Below are positions 5,918 to 15,086 of a DNA stretch of 18,738 nt, in pieces; within the stretch, counting starts at the first letter, position 1, and each line of letters opens with the position of its first letter. Location: contig CAZOFA010000044.1 of assembly GCA_964578975.1 (NCBI GenBank), positions 1-18,738 on the forward strand, read 5' to 3'. The position numbers and the translations under genes were made by a program. Source of the DNA: CAYRUP01 sp964578975 (GTDB taxonomy: Bacteria; Pseudomonadota; Gammaproteobacteria; DSM-16500). The notes under the pieces are model-generated. The model did no database searches and was not told the DNA's origin. It worked only from the letters and a program-made list of their open reading frames with translations.

Positions 5918-8149
5918 ATGCAATCCAATAGATATAGTAAGCAATTAACTTTGCAAGATAATCCTTCAACATTTATCGAAAACATCGCTGCTGATCTTAC
6001 CCTTAATCAAGGTGTTTCAAAAGAAAAAGTTGATTTAGTTTTCGCAAAAAATGATAGCTTCAGTCGACTGCTCGCCTACACAATTAATTTAGTTCGAAAT
6101 TCGCAAGAATCAGAAGCACCGATTACGGTTGACGTGGAAGAAGTAGTGGCAAAAACCGCAGATAATGAGATTTCTCTTAAAGATTTTTGTATCACCCTAA
6201 ACGATGCGCAGGGAAATACATATCAATTGCATTCTAATATTTATACTTACAAGTGTTGTACGCAAAAGTATAGTTTTCAAGAACAATTGATTCTGAAAGA
6301 ACAAAATGATTCGTCCGAATTTATTGAAAGAATTGCGCAACATCTTAAAGCCCAAGGAATCTCAGAAGAATCGATTGATGCTATTTTTGCTAAGAATGAA
6401 GATTTTAAATTGTTTCTAAAAGATATGATTCAAGATTCAAATCAAGAATTAAAAGATGATGAAGCTGTCGCTATCAACACTAAAATAGCAGTTACGGTTG
6501 ACAGTGATTTATCTATTAGTGGATTTTGTATCAAAATAAAAAATGCAAAAAAGAATGATTATGAATGGCATTCTTATACCTATACCCATACTGGTTCTTA
6601 TGTTTTTACAAACCATGAAGTCAATGAATTTATTTCAAGTATTGGAAAAAATATTCCTGAAAGGCTTAAAGCAAATCCTGTTTATTTTATTTTTGAAAGA
6701 GATGAGGGATTTAAGGAAAGTTTAAAAAACACCATTGATTCAGTTAAAGAAGCAAGAGGTCGATATCAAAAACAAATTGCAGAACAAGGTATTGTTCTAG
6801 ATATCAATGCGCCCATCAGTGTTGTCGTGGAAGTTAGAATAGATAAAGAATTTTCGATCAAAACAAAAGATGAAGGTGTAGGATTTCCTGTTGATTGGTT
6901 GACAAATGGAAAAGATACAGAATATAAACGGCATTTAGAAGCAAAAAATCAATCGACAAAACGCATCGGCAATAATTTTCTTTTTTTAATGAAACCATCA
7001 AATGAACCTTTGATATCAACGGCTGAAAAAATATATTTATACGAAGCGATTGAACCAAAGCAAGGGTTTTTCTTTTTAATAGATGATGGAAATGAAAAAG
7101 ATGAGGATGGAGATACAATACAGAATATTGTGACGCATGAACTGCCGCCGAGCCCTGATTTATTAGCGTTGATAGAAAAACATAATTTAATCTTCAATCA
7201 AACAGAAAAAGATCCTGAAATATGCAAAAGCGAAGAATTTTATGTTGCTTTTTGTCGTGCGAGTGGCCTAAAAAAAATGGGCGGTGAAGGGTTAGGAATT
7301 AATACCAATGCCGCATTTATAGAGCGTTTTGAAGGGGCAAAATTAGTGATTGGACCTAACGTCGAAGCAACACCAAGAAGTGTGTTAAGTGCCATTACTA
7401 CTCCGTTGAACAGTGTGCCAGGGATTAGTATCGCTTCGCCGATGCGTACTCCTTCTTTTCCTATGCGAATTCCCTCTGGTCGAGGTGTGCCACAAACACC
7501 GATGAGCTTTGCTACTCGCACGCCATCAGGTTCTGGATTACCGCCTGCTGCGCCATTATCTATTCGTGCTGTTTCTTATAATTCAGTCGGCTTATTAATG
7601 AGTCCCGTACCTTCTCCGACGCCAACAGCAGGTGCTTCTGTTAAAATGACTGCTCCAGTTGTCGCTGTATTGAAGAAAGCTCCAGCTCTTCCTGAGTCAA
7701 AACGTGGTGATGAGCTATTGGATGCGTATAACAAAAGTGTCAACCCTGAAAGTTCGCAGGTTGAAAAACATGCTTCACTTATTAAAACAAAGGTGGAGCT
7801 CAAGCTTAATAACAAAGAAAAACAAGAGAGATTTGCTGGTTTTGTTATGGAAGAGGAGGAAGTGCCTCAGGGTGCTGGAATAAAAATTCACGAGAGTGAT
7901 AGCGAATCAGATGATGATGTGTCTGAGTTAGGTGAGGAGGGGGGAATAGGAATAGAACAAAAAACAACTCCATCCAGTCCTAAAGTGTCTACTTCTCCTT
8001 CCACATTATTTTCGAATTTGGCTATATCAATACCGGCAACCGCTGACTTAGCTGTTATCACTCCAAAAAGTCCTACCCAAATTCAACAGCACAACGAAAA
8101 CGCTCAAGTACCACCAATGACGCCGAAAACGCCTAGAGGTGTAAGTTAA
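5918..8149 (+). CDS. Triple-repeat protein with GHKL-ATPase-like core and SP/TP-rich tail
   Basis: A 743-residue cytosolic-type protein with no signal peptide or membrane segment. The ATG at 5918 is chosen because GGAG (5909-5912) is five bases upstream; a GTG at 5912 is in frame but overlaps it. Three related units start at FIENIA (19), FIERIA (135) and FISSIG (238); each has a helical start, an F(A/E)K/RN/DE-F step and a later V-V-D-I-I beta strand region. Only the third has what looks like a Bergerat-fold ATPase: N-box LKNTIDSVKEARG (269-281), G1 box DEGVG (318-322) and G2 box GGEGLG (455-460) followed by a helix and FEGAKLVIG. Units 1 and 2 appear degenerate. Residues 485-743 are disordered, with 16 SP/TP pairs and an acidic SDSESDDD patch (661-667) typical of casein kinase 2 sites. 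I infer a secreted effector that host kinases could phosphorylate. Function unknown. Confidence 0.78.
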   Translation: MQSNRYSKQLTLQDNPSTFIENIAADLTLNQGVSKEKVDLVFAKNDSFSRLLAYTINLVRNSQESEAPITVDVEEVVAKTADNEISLKDFCITLNDAQGNTYQLHSNIYTYKCCTQKYSFQEQLILKEQNDSSEFIERIAQHLKAQGISEESIDAIFAKNEDFKLFLKDMIQDSNQELKDDEAVAINTKIAVTVDSDLSISGFCIKIKNAKKNDYEWHSYTYTHTGSYVFTNHEVNEFISSIGKNIPERLKANPVYFIFERDEGFKESLKNTIDSVKEARGRYQKQIAEQGIVLDINAPISVVVEVRIDKEFSIKTKDEGVGFPVDWLTNGKDTEYKRHLEAKNQSTKRIGNNFLFLMKPSNEPLISTAEKIYLYEAIEPKQGFFFLIDDGNEKDEDGDTIQNIVTHELPPSPDLLALIEKHNLIFNQTEKDPEICKSEEFYVAFCRASGLKKMGGEGLGINTNAAFIERFEGAKLVIGPNVEATPRSVLSAITTPLNSVPGISIASPMRTPSFPMRIPSGRGVPQTPMSFATRTPSGSGLPPAAPLSIRAVSYNSVGLLMSPVPSPTPTAGASVKMTAPVVAVLKKAPALPESKRGDELLDAYNKSVNPESSQVEKHASLIKTKVELKLNNKEKQERFAGFVMEEEEVPQGAGIKIHESDSESDDDVSELGEEGGIGIEQKTTPSSPKVSTSPSTLFSNLAISIPATADLAVITPKSPTQIQQHNENAQVPPMTPKTPRGVS

Positions 8150-8235
8150 TCAATAATTTTTTAATAAATTATTTCTTCTGAAATAGTGAGTCAGTATAAT
8201 TCCGACAATCTGTCATGCCGGCACGTTAAAAAATC

Positions 8236-8314
8236 GTCATTGCGAGCGGAGCGAAGCAATCCAGGTTTTTGACCGACACGCAAAACCTGGATTGCTTCGC
8301 TCCGCTCGCAATGA
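8236..8314. repeat. Palindromic repeat, copy 2 (bidirectional terminator-like)
   Basis: Arms at 8236-8270 and 8282-8314 are perfect complements over about 33 bp (GTCATTGCGAGCGGAGCG...CCAGGTTTT), with an 11-base loop. The variable stem position is G-C here. The copy lies between the 3' ends of the 743-residue gene (+) and the propeller gene (-). The outer stem followed by T- or A-rich flanks fits termination in both directions. Confidence 0.92.
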
Positions 8315-8321
8315 CAATTTT

Positions 8322-9425
8322 CTAGTTCAACGAATGACTCATCACATTGATTGCGCAATGAGAACGATTGGCTGGACAATGCAGATAAGCTAGATAAAGT
8401 TGATGCGTTGAAGCGCTAAAAGATAAATTATCAACGATGGCATCTCTGGCAATAGGCGAATCATAATCTACCCATTGAGTTCCATCAAATTTTTTAACAT
8501 TAATTTCTTTTGCTGATAATTCATAGGCGAGATAAGGCGTTTTGTTGCTATCCACCACCACGCGAAGACTTGAGGCATCGCCTAAAGAAATCGGCGCTTT
8601 GTCGGTGTTTCCCACGAAAGACCAACGACTATCTTGGCATGGATTGCTGACACCTGCCGTTTTGGCGCTAATAATCCGAACTTGATTGGCAGATGTATTA
8701 TCTTGATAAGCAACGTAGGGATTGCCCTCAGTATCAACCGTTAAATTCGTATCGCTGACTTGACTAGATAATCCTTCAGGCACCAGCTCACACCAGCTCG
8801 GACTCATTCTCACATTCAACTGATTATTTTCATCTAAATCTCGATAACCCACATACAATAAATTTTGATAGGACGTTAATTGCACTTCATCAACGTGGGA
8901 ATGTGCAAGAGGAATTCCCACCGGACTTCTCCATTGTCCTCTGAGGTAATTCATCGAGTAAATTCCTTGATTCATTTCAAATATCAAACTGGGGTTAAGA
9001 CCCAAACTGAGTTGTGAATTCGAGGCATTTTTAGTAACAGATCGAATATCACCGACACTACTCCATTGCGTGGTCGCATCGTACTTCATCAAAATAAGTC
9101 CGTTATTATCACTGTAAAAAACAACATAAGGTGTACCTTGAGAATCAATACCGATGTTTGGATTCGTCACGCCTTGCGCTCCTACGTTACCGACTGATAC
9201 CCATTGATGAGAGTCGTATTTCATCACTGTGAGTTGTTTATTTTGATTCAAGTCAGTGTAGGCAACATAAGGAGTTCCGCCTGCATCCACTGCCAAACTG
9301 AATGATCCAATATTTCCACTGATGAAATCCGCTTGACCGACTACATTCCAAGTTGCGGGTGCTTTATTAGCAAATAAAGCAGTAGACAATACACAGGCTA
9401 TCATGAGGGTTAAAAGCTTCTGCAT
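8322..9425 (-). CDS. Exported seven-bladed beta-propeller-like protein
   Basis: This 367-residue protein starts at the ATG at 9423-9425 with a Sec signal peptide (MQKLLTLMIACVLSTALFA, cleavage near residue 19-20). The rest consists of about seven repeats of 43-55 residues built on 'SLAVD..GTPYVAYTD....LTVMKYD...WVSVG'. The phrase D-x-x-G-x-P-Y-V-x-Y recurs clearly in repeats 1, 2 and 5, as D-x-x-x-T-P-Y-L-A-Y in repeat 6 and in weaker form in 3, 4 and 7. Seven units of this length fit a closed beta-propeller. No catalytic motif is apparent, so a binding role in the periplasm or outside the cell is likely. The Cys pairs in repeats 4-5 and 7 may form disulfides. The gene diverges from the lipoprotein gene at 9601 and has a weak GAG-type ribosome binding site. 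Confidence 0.8.
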   Translation of the reverse strand: MQKLLTLMIACVLSTALFANKAPATWNVVGQADFISGNIGSFSLAVDAGGTPYVAYTDLNQNKQLTVMKYDSHQWVSVGNVGAQGVTNPNIGIDSQGTPYVVFYSDNNGLILMKYDATTQWSSVGDIRSVTKNASNSQLSLGLNPSLIFEMNQGIYSMNYLRGQWRSPVGIPLAHSHVDEVQLTSYQNLLYVGYRDLDENNQLNVRMSPSWCELVPEGLSSQVSDTNLTVDTEGNPYVAYQDNTSANQVRIISAKTAGVSNPCQDSRWSFVGNTDKAPISLGDASSLRVVVDSNKTPYLAYELSAKEINVKKFDGTQWVDYDSPIARDAIVDNLSFSASTHQLYLAYLHCPANRSHCAINVMSHSLN

Positions 9426-9481
9426 GGCAAAGATATCTCATCATTAGAAAGAAATGGTCAATATTTTATCATATGTGGGCG

Positions 9482-9511
9482 TTGACACGCAAATAGAACA
9501 ATTTCTTTAAT
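9482..9511 (+). promoter_or_regulatory. Sigma70 promoter of the lipoprotein gene
   Basis: A perfect -35 TTGACA (9482-9487) is followed after 18 bp by TTTAAT (9506-9511), five of six -10 matches. Transcription would start near 9518, leaving a leader of about 80 bases before the ATG at 9601. Confidence 0.5.
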
Positions 9512-9600
9512 AATCCTCATGTTGCCTAACTTGCGTTTCTGAGTTGAATCCAATAGCATTTAACCTGAAAAGGATATCTATCTCGCCCAAGGAAACAATC

Positions 9601-9966
9601 ATGAAAAGTGTATATCTGTTGATGGTCACCATTAGTTTAGCACTCACCAGTTGCGCCTCTACTCACCCAGTCAACGATCACACACCAATACCCGCAAAAC
9701 CGAAAGCGACTTGCAAGCATAAAGATCCGATGAAAGTTTCTTTTTATACGCGCGGCAACCCAAAAATGCCCTATGTTGTAGTCGGCAATGCAACGATTTC
9801 AAAATTTAATAACGCAGGAAATAAACGCCAAGAAGCCACCATTCATGATGCGATGCGTTCAACGGCAGCAATGATGGGTGGGGATGCCATTATTAATATC
9901 AGAAACCATGGCAATACAGTCACTGGGACGGTGATTGCGTATCCTTCTGAACAAATTACGGTTTAA
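9601..9966 (+). CDS. Small lipoprotein of unknown function
   Basis: A 121-residue lipoprotein. The ATG at 9601 is chosen because AAGGAA (9589-9594) is six bases upstream and because it starts directly with a signal peptide; a longer frame from a TTG at 9544 has neither. The lipobox is LTSC with Cys18 as the lipidated residue; the next residue is Ala, which suits transport to the outer membrane by the +2 rule. The mature domain reads like small bacterial lipoproteins with 'YVVVGNATI...A...GGDAIINI...GTVIAY': an alpha/beta fold in which the GGDAIINI strand is the most conserved-looking part. The role is not known. Its promoter is at 9482-9511, and the palindromic repeat at 9973-10053 follows the stop by six bases. 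Confidence 0.78.
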   Translation: MKSVYLLMVTISLALTSCASTHPVNDHTPIPAKPKATCKHKDPMKVSFYTRGNPKMPYVVVGNATISKFNNAGNKRQEATIHDAMRSTAAMMGGDAIINIRNHGNTVTGTVIAYPSEQITV

Positions 9967-9972
9967 GTACTC

Positions 9973-10053
9973 GTCATTGCGAGCGTAGCGAAGCAATCCA
10001 GGTTGTCTTGATCGATACAAAAACCTGGATTGCTTCGCTACGCTCGCAATGAC
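9973..10053. repeat. Palindromic repeat, copy 3 (bidirectional terminator-like)
   Basis: The arms GTCATTGCGAGCGTAGCG...CCAGGTT and their complement pair perfectly through the GC-rich outer part; the loop is about 20 bases. The variable stem position is T-A here. The copy lies between the 3' ends of the lipoprotein gene (+) and the mechanosensitive channel gene (-), 18 bases from the latter's stop codon. Confidence 0.92.
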
Positions 10054-10070
10054 GTTGACCGGGAGTTACA

Positions 10071-13055
10071 TTATTTAGGCGCACCCTCGTGCACGTAATG
10101 AATTTCTCGATGAGGATATGGCGTCTTGACAGCATGTTTTTCAAACGTATCCCACACAGCCATTAAGATTTCAGAACGCAATCCAATGCGTGATTTGACT
10201 TGGCGGATATTCAGATAAAAACGTACTTCAAATTCCACTAAACCTTCTGCTAATTCTTTTAAATACACTTCTGGCACAGGATCTTTCAAAACATCTTTAT
10301 GCTTATCTAACACTTGATAAATCAACTCTTGCACTTTTACCGGATCACCCTCATGAATTTTGACCGCGAAAACGCTGCGAATGATATTATCTTTCGCCGT
10401 CCAATTCGTGAAAGATTTACTGAAAATTTCTGCGTTCGGCACAATGACTTCCATATGATCCCAGGTGCGCACCGTCACCGAACGACCACCAATATGCATC
10501 ACATCGCCTTCATAACCATTAACGCTGACAATATCGCCCACTCGTAAAGGACGTTCGAGCAATAATAAAAAGCCACACGCAAAATTATTCACGAGATCGC
10601 GTAAACCTAAACCGACACCGAAAGCAAATGCAGTTGCAACCACAGTTAATGCACGAAAATCAATGCCAATAAAACGCAAACCAATAAATAATCCAATCAC
10701 AATCATGGCGTATTGTGTCAATATCGCGATACTGTTGCGTAAACCCAAATCTTTTGTGCGCAACAAACGATACATAAATTCACGCGTCCAACGCGCCAAC
10801 CAATACAACAACGAAACAATCACCACCAATTCAATCACACTGAGCAAGGTAATATTCGTGCCAAATATTTCGGCTAAATGATAATGCAATAATTTCGTAA
10901 GACGCTCGACGGCCGGTGATTGTTGATCCCAACCGTACAACAAAAATAATACCAACCATGCTGAGAGAAACAACATAATCCGTAACACGCGATCGACCGG
11001 TTTTAAAAATGCTTCGGTCCACAACCAACCATTCGTCACATGGCGAATTAAAATTTTAGAAACATGTTCCATGCCTTCATGTAACAAACCACGCAGCAAT
11101 AAATATCCCACTAACACAAAAATAAAAACGCCTTCATACCAAGAAATGGTTAAGATTAAATTCACATAACCAAACAACCCAACAATCGAATTGACCAAGA
11201 TCAGCAGTGGAATTAATAATCCCAATAGCAACACAATGCGTCTTAAATACGTGCGACGCGTATCGATGTACGGCAATATCAACCCGGGCACGAGTTGCCA
11301 TTGCTTCAGCAAAAATAGCGATGAAATTAATAAAAATAATAAAAATAATCGATCGAATAAATCTTTCACTTCGTAGATGAGCGGTAGTTGATGAAAAAAT
11401 ACGGTCAGCGCCGTGACAATTCCACCCCCTAGAAAAATCCATTTTAATTGATTATAAAGACGGACATCATGTCCTGCGCGATCATGCACAGTTTCCACTA
11501 AACATAAACGCGCCAATACTAAGAAAATTTTAAAAAATATCCAGACCAGTGCAAAATTAAGCAGAATAATAAAATTTTGCAGCGGGACTGCAAAAAAAGA
11601 AAATACCCAGAAAATATTTCCAATCACCGCAACATCAATTAAATTGCGATGCACTAATTTAATCGACAACCATTTTAAATTTATATGTCCAAATTCATGA
11701 TCAGGAATTCCCACCACCACACGGCGCAAATAATTATTCAGTACGACAAAAATCGTTACCCATGTCGCTTGTAAAATGAAAAAGATCATCCAGCCGAATA
11801 AGCTAATTTCACCAATCGCATTTAACACTTCATAACTAATGCTTTTGAAAATTTGAAAAGTGAGACTAGGCACCAGCACGAGTTCGGCACCTAGATCAAG
11901 CCATGCTTTGGCGCCAAATCCGGGCAATCCTTGGCGTGCAGATAATTCATGTTGCAGCGCTTGATCCAGTGAAACACGGAACGCAGCCAAATTGGTATTT
12001 AAGTCTGCGATCTTAGTCAACGCCAATTTATACTGATCATTCAAATTAGCAAACTCTGTTTGATAGGCATCCGGCGTTTGGCCAAATTGCGTAAAATAAT
12101 TTTTACGTTTATCTAAAATATCCACACGCCCATTGATCAATAAATTAAGTCGTGTTAATTGTTTCCCAAGTTGTTGCGCTTGATCGCTTGCTTTATTGAG
12201 CAAGGAAATTGAATTACTGTGCGCAATCGACACTTTGAGCTGCTGAATTTGTTCTTGGTAACGCGCAATTAACATTTCAATATAAGTAAAATTGACATTT
12301 TCATTCACATAAAAAATATCATTTTGTAATTTATCATACGTATTTTTATCAAATTGTTTTGATTTTTCCAGTTGTCCGAGTTGTATTTCTAATGTATTGA
12401 GTCGTTGCAACCAAGTACTTTGTTGCTGCTCAAAACTCGATTCTGATTTTGCTTGCTGCTCTTTCAATAAAATAATACTTTGTGATTTAAATAATGTTTC
12501 AATGCGTGCATATTTAATTTTTTGCAGCTTCAAGGTATTATCGGCGACAGTTTGTAATTGCAGCAAATAATTGGCGCGTGCTTTCTCTAGTTGTAATAAT
12601 GCAGTTTCATCCTCCAATTGTTGACGCAAATAATTCACATCCGGCAATCCATTACGCGCGATTTTTAATCCAAAAATATTTGCGACGTTCAGTTGATTTT
12701 GTAGTTCTTGCGTATCTTTTTCTAAACGACTTACTGCTTGCTGGCATTCGGTTAATTCGATATTAATACTATCCAAATTGGATTTGGCCACCGAGATATC
12801 AAGCCCAATTTGTCCCAACGTTTGTTTAGTAATACGCTCAGGCGCCATGAGACCCAATGAATCTTGCTGTTTTTGCAATGTTTTCAACTCGTTCTGGGTT
12901 TGCGCTAAACGACTTTTTAATAAATCAATTTGTTGAGAAACTAATTTAGTTTGATTTGAATAATAACCATTTTCCGGCTGCGCAACAGCTGCAGCGCCAT
13001 ATAAAATAGCGCTCAATACGCAAAGAAAAAATAATTTAAACAATTGCTTCTGCAT
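10071..13055 (-). CDS. MscK/KefA-type large mechanosensitive channel
   Basis: This 994-residue inner-membrane channel opens under membrane tension to release ions and solutes during osmotic downshock. A signal peptide (1-25) is followed by a long periplasmic coiled-coil region rich in Gln, Leu and Lys (about 30-370), then some ten hydrophobic segments (about 395-800). The MscS core follows: a pore helix with small residues, AFAFGVGLGLRDLVNNFACG (810-823 and on), the beta domain with GDIVSVNGYEGDV and VPNAEIFSKSFTNWT, and the C-terminal strand PYPHREIHYV (983-992). E. coli MscK and MscM (about 1100 residues) share this plan; this protein is somewhat shorter, and I cannot tell which of the two it is closer to. 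Its ATG lies inside the end of ampG (20-base overlap), with AGGGTAG upstream, so the two are very likely translated from one message. Confidence 0.92.
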   Translation of the reverse strand: MQKQLFKLFFLCVLSAILYGAAAVAQPENGYYSNQTKLVSQQIDLLKSRLAQTQNELKTLQKQQDSLGLMAPERITKQTLGQIGLDISVAKSNLDSINIELTECQQAVSRLEKDTQELQNQLNVANIFGLKIARNGLPDVNYLRQQLEDETALLQLEKARANYLLQLQTVADNTLKLQKIKYARIETLFKSQSIILLKEQQAKSESSFEQQQSTWLQRLNTLEIQLGQLEKSKQFDKNTYDKLQNDIFYVNENVNFTYIEMLIARYQEQIQQLKVSIAHSNSISLLNKASDQAQQLGKQLTRLNLLINGRVDILDKRKNYFTQFGQTPDAYQTEFANLNDQYKLALTKIADLNTNLAAFRVSLDQALQHELSARQGLPGFGAKAWLDLGAELVLVPSLTFQIFKSISYEVLNAIGEISLFGWMIFFILQATWVTIFVVLNNYLRRVVVGIPDHEFGHINLKWLSIKLVHRNLIDVAVIGNIFWVFSFFAVPLQNFIILLNFALVWIFFKIFLVLARLCLVETVHDRAGHDVRLYNQLKWIFLGGGIVTALTVFFHQLPLIYEVKDLFDRLFLLFLLISSLFLLKQWQLVPGLILPYIDTRRTYLRRIVLLLGLLIPLLILVNSIVGLFGYVNLILTISWYEGVFIFVLVGYLLLRGLLHEGMEHVSKILIRHVTNGWLWTEAFLKPVDRVLRIMLFLSAWLVLFLLYGWDQQSPAVERLTKLLHYHLAEIFGTNITLLSVIELVVIVSLLYWLARWTREFMYRLLRTKDLGLRNSIAILTQYAMIVIGLFIGLRFIGIDFRALTVVATAFAFGVGLGLRDLVNNFACGFLLLLERPLRVGDIVSVNGYEGDVMHIGGRSVTVRTWDHMEVIVPNAEIFSKSFTNWTAKDNIIRSVFAVKIHEGDPVKVQELIYQVLDKHKDVLKDPVPEVYLKELAEGLVEFEVRFYLNIRQVKSRIGLRSEILMAVWDTFEKHAVKTPYPHREIHYVHEGAPK

Positions 13056-14262
13056 TAAAAGCTACCCTCGTACGCATTAACGCTAATAAAAAAAATGCGG
13101 GAAAACAAATAACAAATGTCCAAGCATAAAAACTTGGCCAGCCCAAACGTTCAACCATTGTTGCAGCGACCGGGCCTAAAAATATGCGTCCCAGTGAAAA
13201 CAAAGCAGATAAACAAGCGAATTGTGTTGCACTGTATTTTTGATTACACAATGCAGTGACAAACACCAATAACGCTGTCGTGCTCATGCCGGAGCAAAAA
13301 TTTTCGATAAACATGGTGGAAAACATCATCGAATAATTTTTACCAACAATCGCGAGCAACATAAAAAGTAAATTTGAAAAAGCTTGTGCGAGGCCAAAAT
13401 ATAATAATCCACGAAACAAGCCTAATCGGGTTAATAATACACCCCCGGCAAACGCACCCATAATACTGGCCGCAAAACCAATGGTTTTATAAGCAATGCC
13501 AACATCGGTTAATGAAAATCCCAATCCGCGCAATAAAAATGTGCTCATCAATTGCAACGCGAGCGCATCACCGATTTTATATAAAACAATAAACGGAATG
13601 ATCAGTGCAATGGCTTCCCGTTGAAATAAATCTTTAAACGGTTCGACAATGGCCGCCGTAAATGTTTTGGGGGGTTGAATGGAACCCGGAATCTCTGGTG
13701 CCAAAAAAGTGACGAAAATTGAAAGCGCCATTAACACTGCCATCAATTCATAAGTCAATCGCCAACCAATATGGTCGGCTAAAATCAACGCAAATCCGCC
13801 CGACACAATAATGGCAATACGCGCAGAAAAAATATAAAGCGCAGAACCAAATCCTCGTTCGCTGGGTAAAAAGGTATCGGTGCGATAGGCATCAATCGCG
13901 ATATCTTGTGAGGCCGAGATAAAGGCAATCACGAGGGCAACGGTACCGATCCACCCTGCTTGAATGGTTGGATCCAGATTCGCCAAAATAAATAATGCGA
14001 TGCAAAGTAAAATTTGTGTGATGCCAATCCAACCGCGTCGTCTCCCCAAGAGCGGCGGAACCACTTTATCCATGATCGGCGACCAAATAAATTTTAAACT
14101 GTATGGAATACCAATCAGCGAAAGTATGCCAATTGTCTTAAGACTTATTCCGGATTGTGCAAACCAAGCCTGTAACGTAGAACTGGTGAGGGCAAGTGGT
14201 AATCCTGATGAAAATCCCAATAAAGTGACAGCTAAAATGCGTGGGTTGATTGATCCGCGCAT
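13036..14262 (-). CDS. ampG: AmpG-family muropeptide permease (MFS)
   Basis: A 408-residue MFS transporter that by family takes up GlcNAc-anhydroMurNAc-peptides for cell-wall recycling. AmpG hallmarks are present: LGFSSGLPLALTSSTLQAW near the N-terminus, GIPYSLKFIWSPIMD with GRRRGW in the first cytoplasmic loop, and SQDIAIDAYRTD in the fourth-fifth helix region. About 12 hydrophobic helices are visible. I place the start at the ATG at 14260-14262 because GAGG is five bases upstream; an ATG eight codons earlier has no ribosome binding site. The 3' end overlaps the channel gene by 20 bases. pssA ends 80 bases upstream in the same direction. Some bacteria use AmpG relatives for other substrates, and no ampC, ampD or nagZ is nearby to confirm the role. 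Confidence 0.87.
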   Translation of the reverse strand: MRGSINPRILAVTLLGFSSGLPLALTSSTLQAWFAQSGISLKTIGILSLIGIPYSLKFIWSPIMDKVVPPLLGRRRGWIGITQILLCIALFILANLDPTIQAGWIGTVALVIAFISASQDIAIDAYRTDTFLPSERGFGSALYIFSARIAIIVSGGFALILADHIGWRLTYELMAVLMALSIFVTFLAPEIPGSIQPPKTFTAAIVEPFKDLFQREAIALIIPFIVLYKIGDALALQLMSTFLLRGLGFSLTDVGIAYKTIGFAASIMGAFAGGVLLTRLGLFRGLLYFGLAQAFSNLLFMLLAIVGKNYSMMFSTMFIENFCSGMSTTALLVFVTALCNQKYSATQFACLSALFSLGRIFLGPVAATMVERLGWPSFYAWTFVICFPAFFLLALMRTRVAFNAEAIV

Positions 14263-14342
14263 GAAAACCTCGAGTAATAGACACATGGATGCAATTAAAC
14301 TGGCATAATTTTACCATTAAAGGCACTGTAAAAAAAGTTTTC

Positions 14343-15086
14343 TTAACGTCGGCGGCGCATTTTGCGTAATTGCCATAACGTCATGATGGGTCCTGAGCAC
14401 GCATAGGTTAAAAACGTCAAAAAAAGAATTTGTGAGGGATTGACGGCAATGCCAGCAATGATTAAAACAAGAATAACCACCGCCAAAAAAGGCACTTTTC
14501 CCTTGAATTCGAGTTGTTTAAAACTGTAATAACGAATTCGACTGACCATCAAACACGCCACACAAAAAGTGACGATCGCAGCCGGAATTGCGATGAAGAT
14601 GCCAGTAATCGCATATTCGCTACAACACCACACCATCCCTACAATGACCGCGGCCGCCGCAGGACTCGGCAATCCTTGAAAATAACGTTTATCGACATCG
14701 TGCACTTGCGTGTTAAAGCGTGCCAAACGCAGTGCGGTGGTTGCGGTATAGACAAATGCAACTAACCAACCTAACTTTCCCAAGGTAAATAATGACCAAC
14801 TATATATAATCAACGCCGGGGCGACCGCAAAGGCGGCCATATCAGATAAGCTATCGTATTCAGCCCCAAACGCTGTTTGGGTATTCGTCAAACGCGCAAC
14901 ACGCCCGTCTAAACCATCGGCAATCATGGCGATATAGACTGCAATCGCTGCCACATCAAAATTTCCTTTCATGGCAGCAACAATCGAATAAAAACCCGCG
15001 AACAGTGCGGCAGTCGTTAATAAGTTGGGTAAAAGATAAATCCCGCGGGATCGTTTATTCGGTAATTGATTGTTCTCTAAATCCAT
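14343..15086 (-). CDS. pssA: CDP-diacylglycerol--serine O-phosphatidyltransferase
   Basis: A 247-residue membrane enzyme that joins CDP-diacylglycerol and L-serine to give phosphatidylserine, the precursor of phosphatidylethanolamine. The CDP-alcohol phosphotransferase signature is complete: D57, D60-G61, A64-R65, G74, D78 and D82 in ADGLDGRVAR...GAEYDSLSD. These acidic residues bind the metal ions and CDP. About seven or eight hydrophobic helices follow, with the 'RYFQGLPSPAAA' loop typical of the short bacterial PssA (type II). The ATG at 15084-15086 has AGGAG seven bases upstream; an earlier in-frame ATG at 15137 adds 17 residues without a ribosome binding site. The last residues KMRRRR are strongly basic. 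It diverges from the 613-residue gene and leads the ampG-channel block. The common partner psd is not in view. Confidence 0.93.
   Translation of the reverse strand: MDLENNQLPNKRSRGIYLLPNLLTTAALFAGFYSIVAAMKGNFDVAAIAVYIAMIADGLDGRVARLTNTQTAFGAEYDSLSDMAAFAVAPALIIYSWSLFTLGKLGWLVAFVYTATTALRLARFNTQVHDVDKRYFQGLPSPAAAAVIVGMVWCCSEYAITGIFIAIPAAIVTFCVACLMVSRIRYYSFKQLEFKGKVPFLAVVILVLIIAGIAVNPSQILFLTFLTYACSGPIMTLWQLRKMRRRR

Noticed and set aside
5918..8149. Sensor kinase, MutL or gyrase B identity for the GHKL-like protein
   Set aside because: It has no dimerisation His box, no transducer domain and no membrane or sensor region. Only the ATP-binding motifs are similar.
8191..8379. Short leftward frame reading 'CHCERSEAIQ'
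   Set aside because: This is the translated palindrome copy 2, a frequent spurious call in genomes that carry this repeat.
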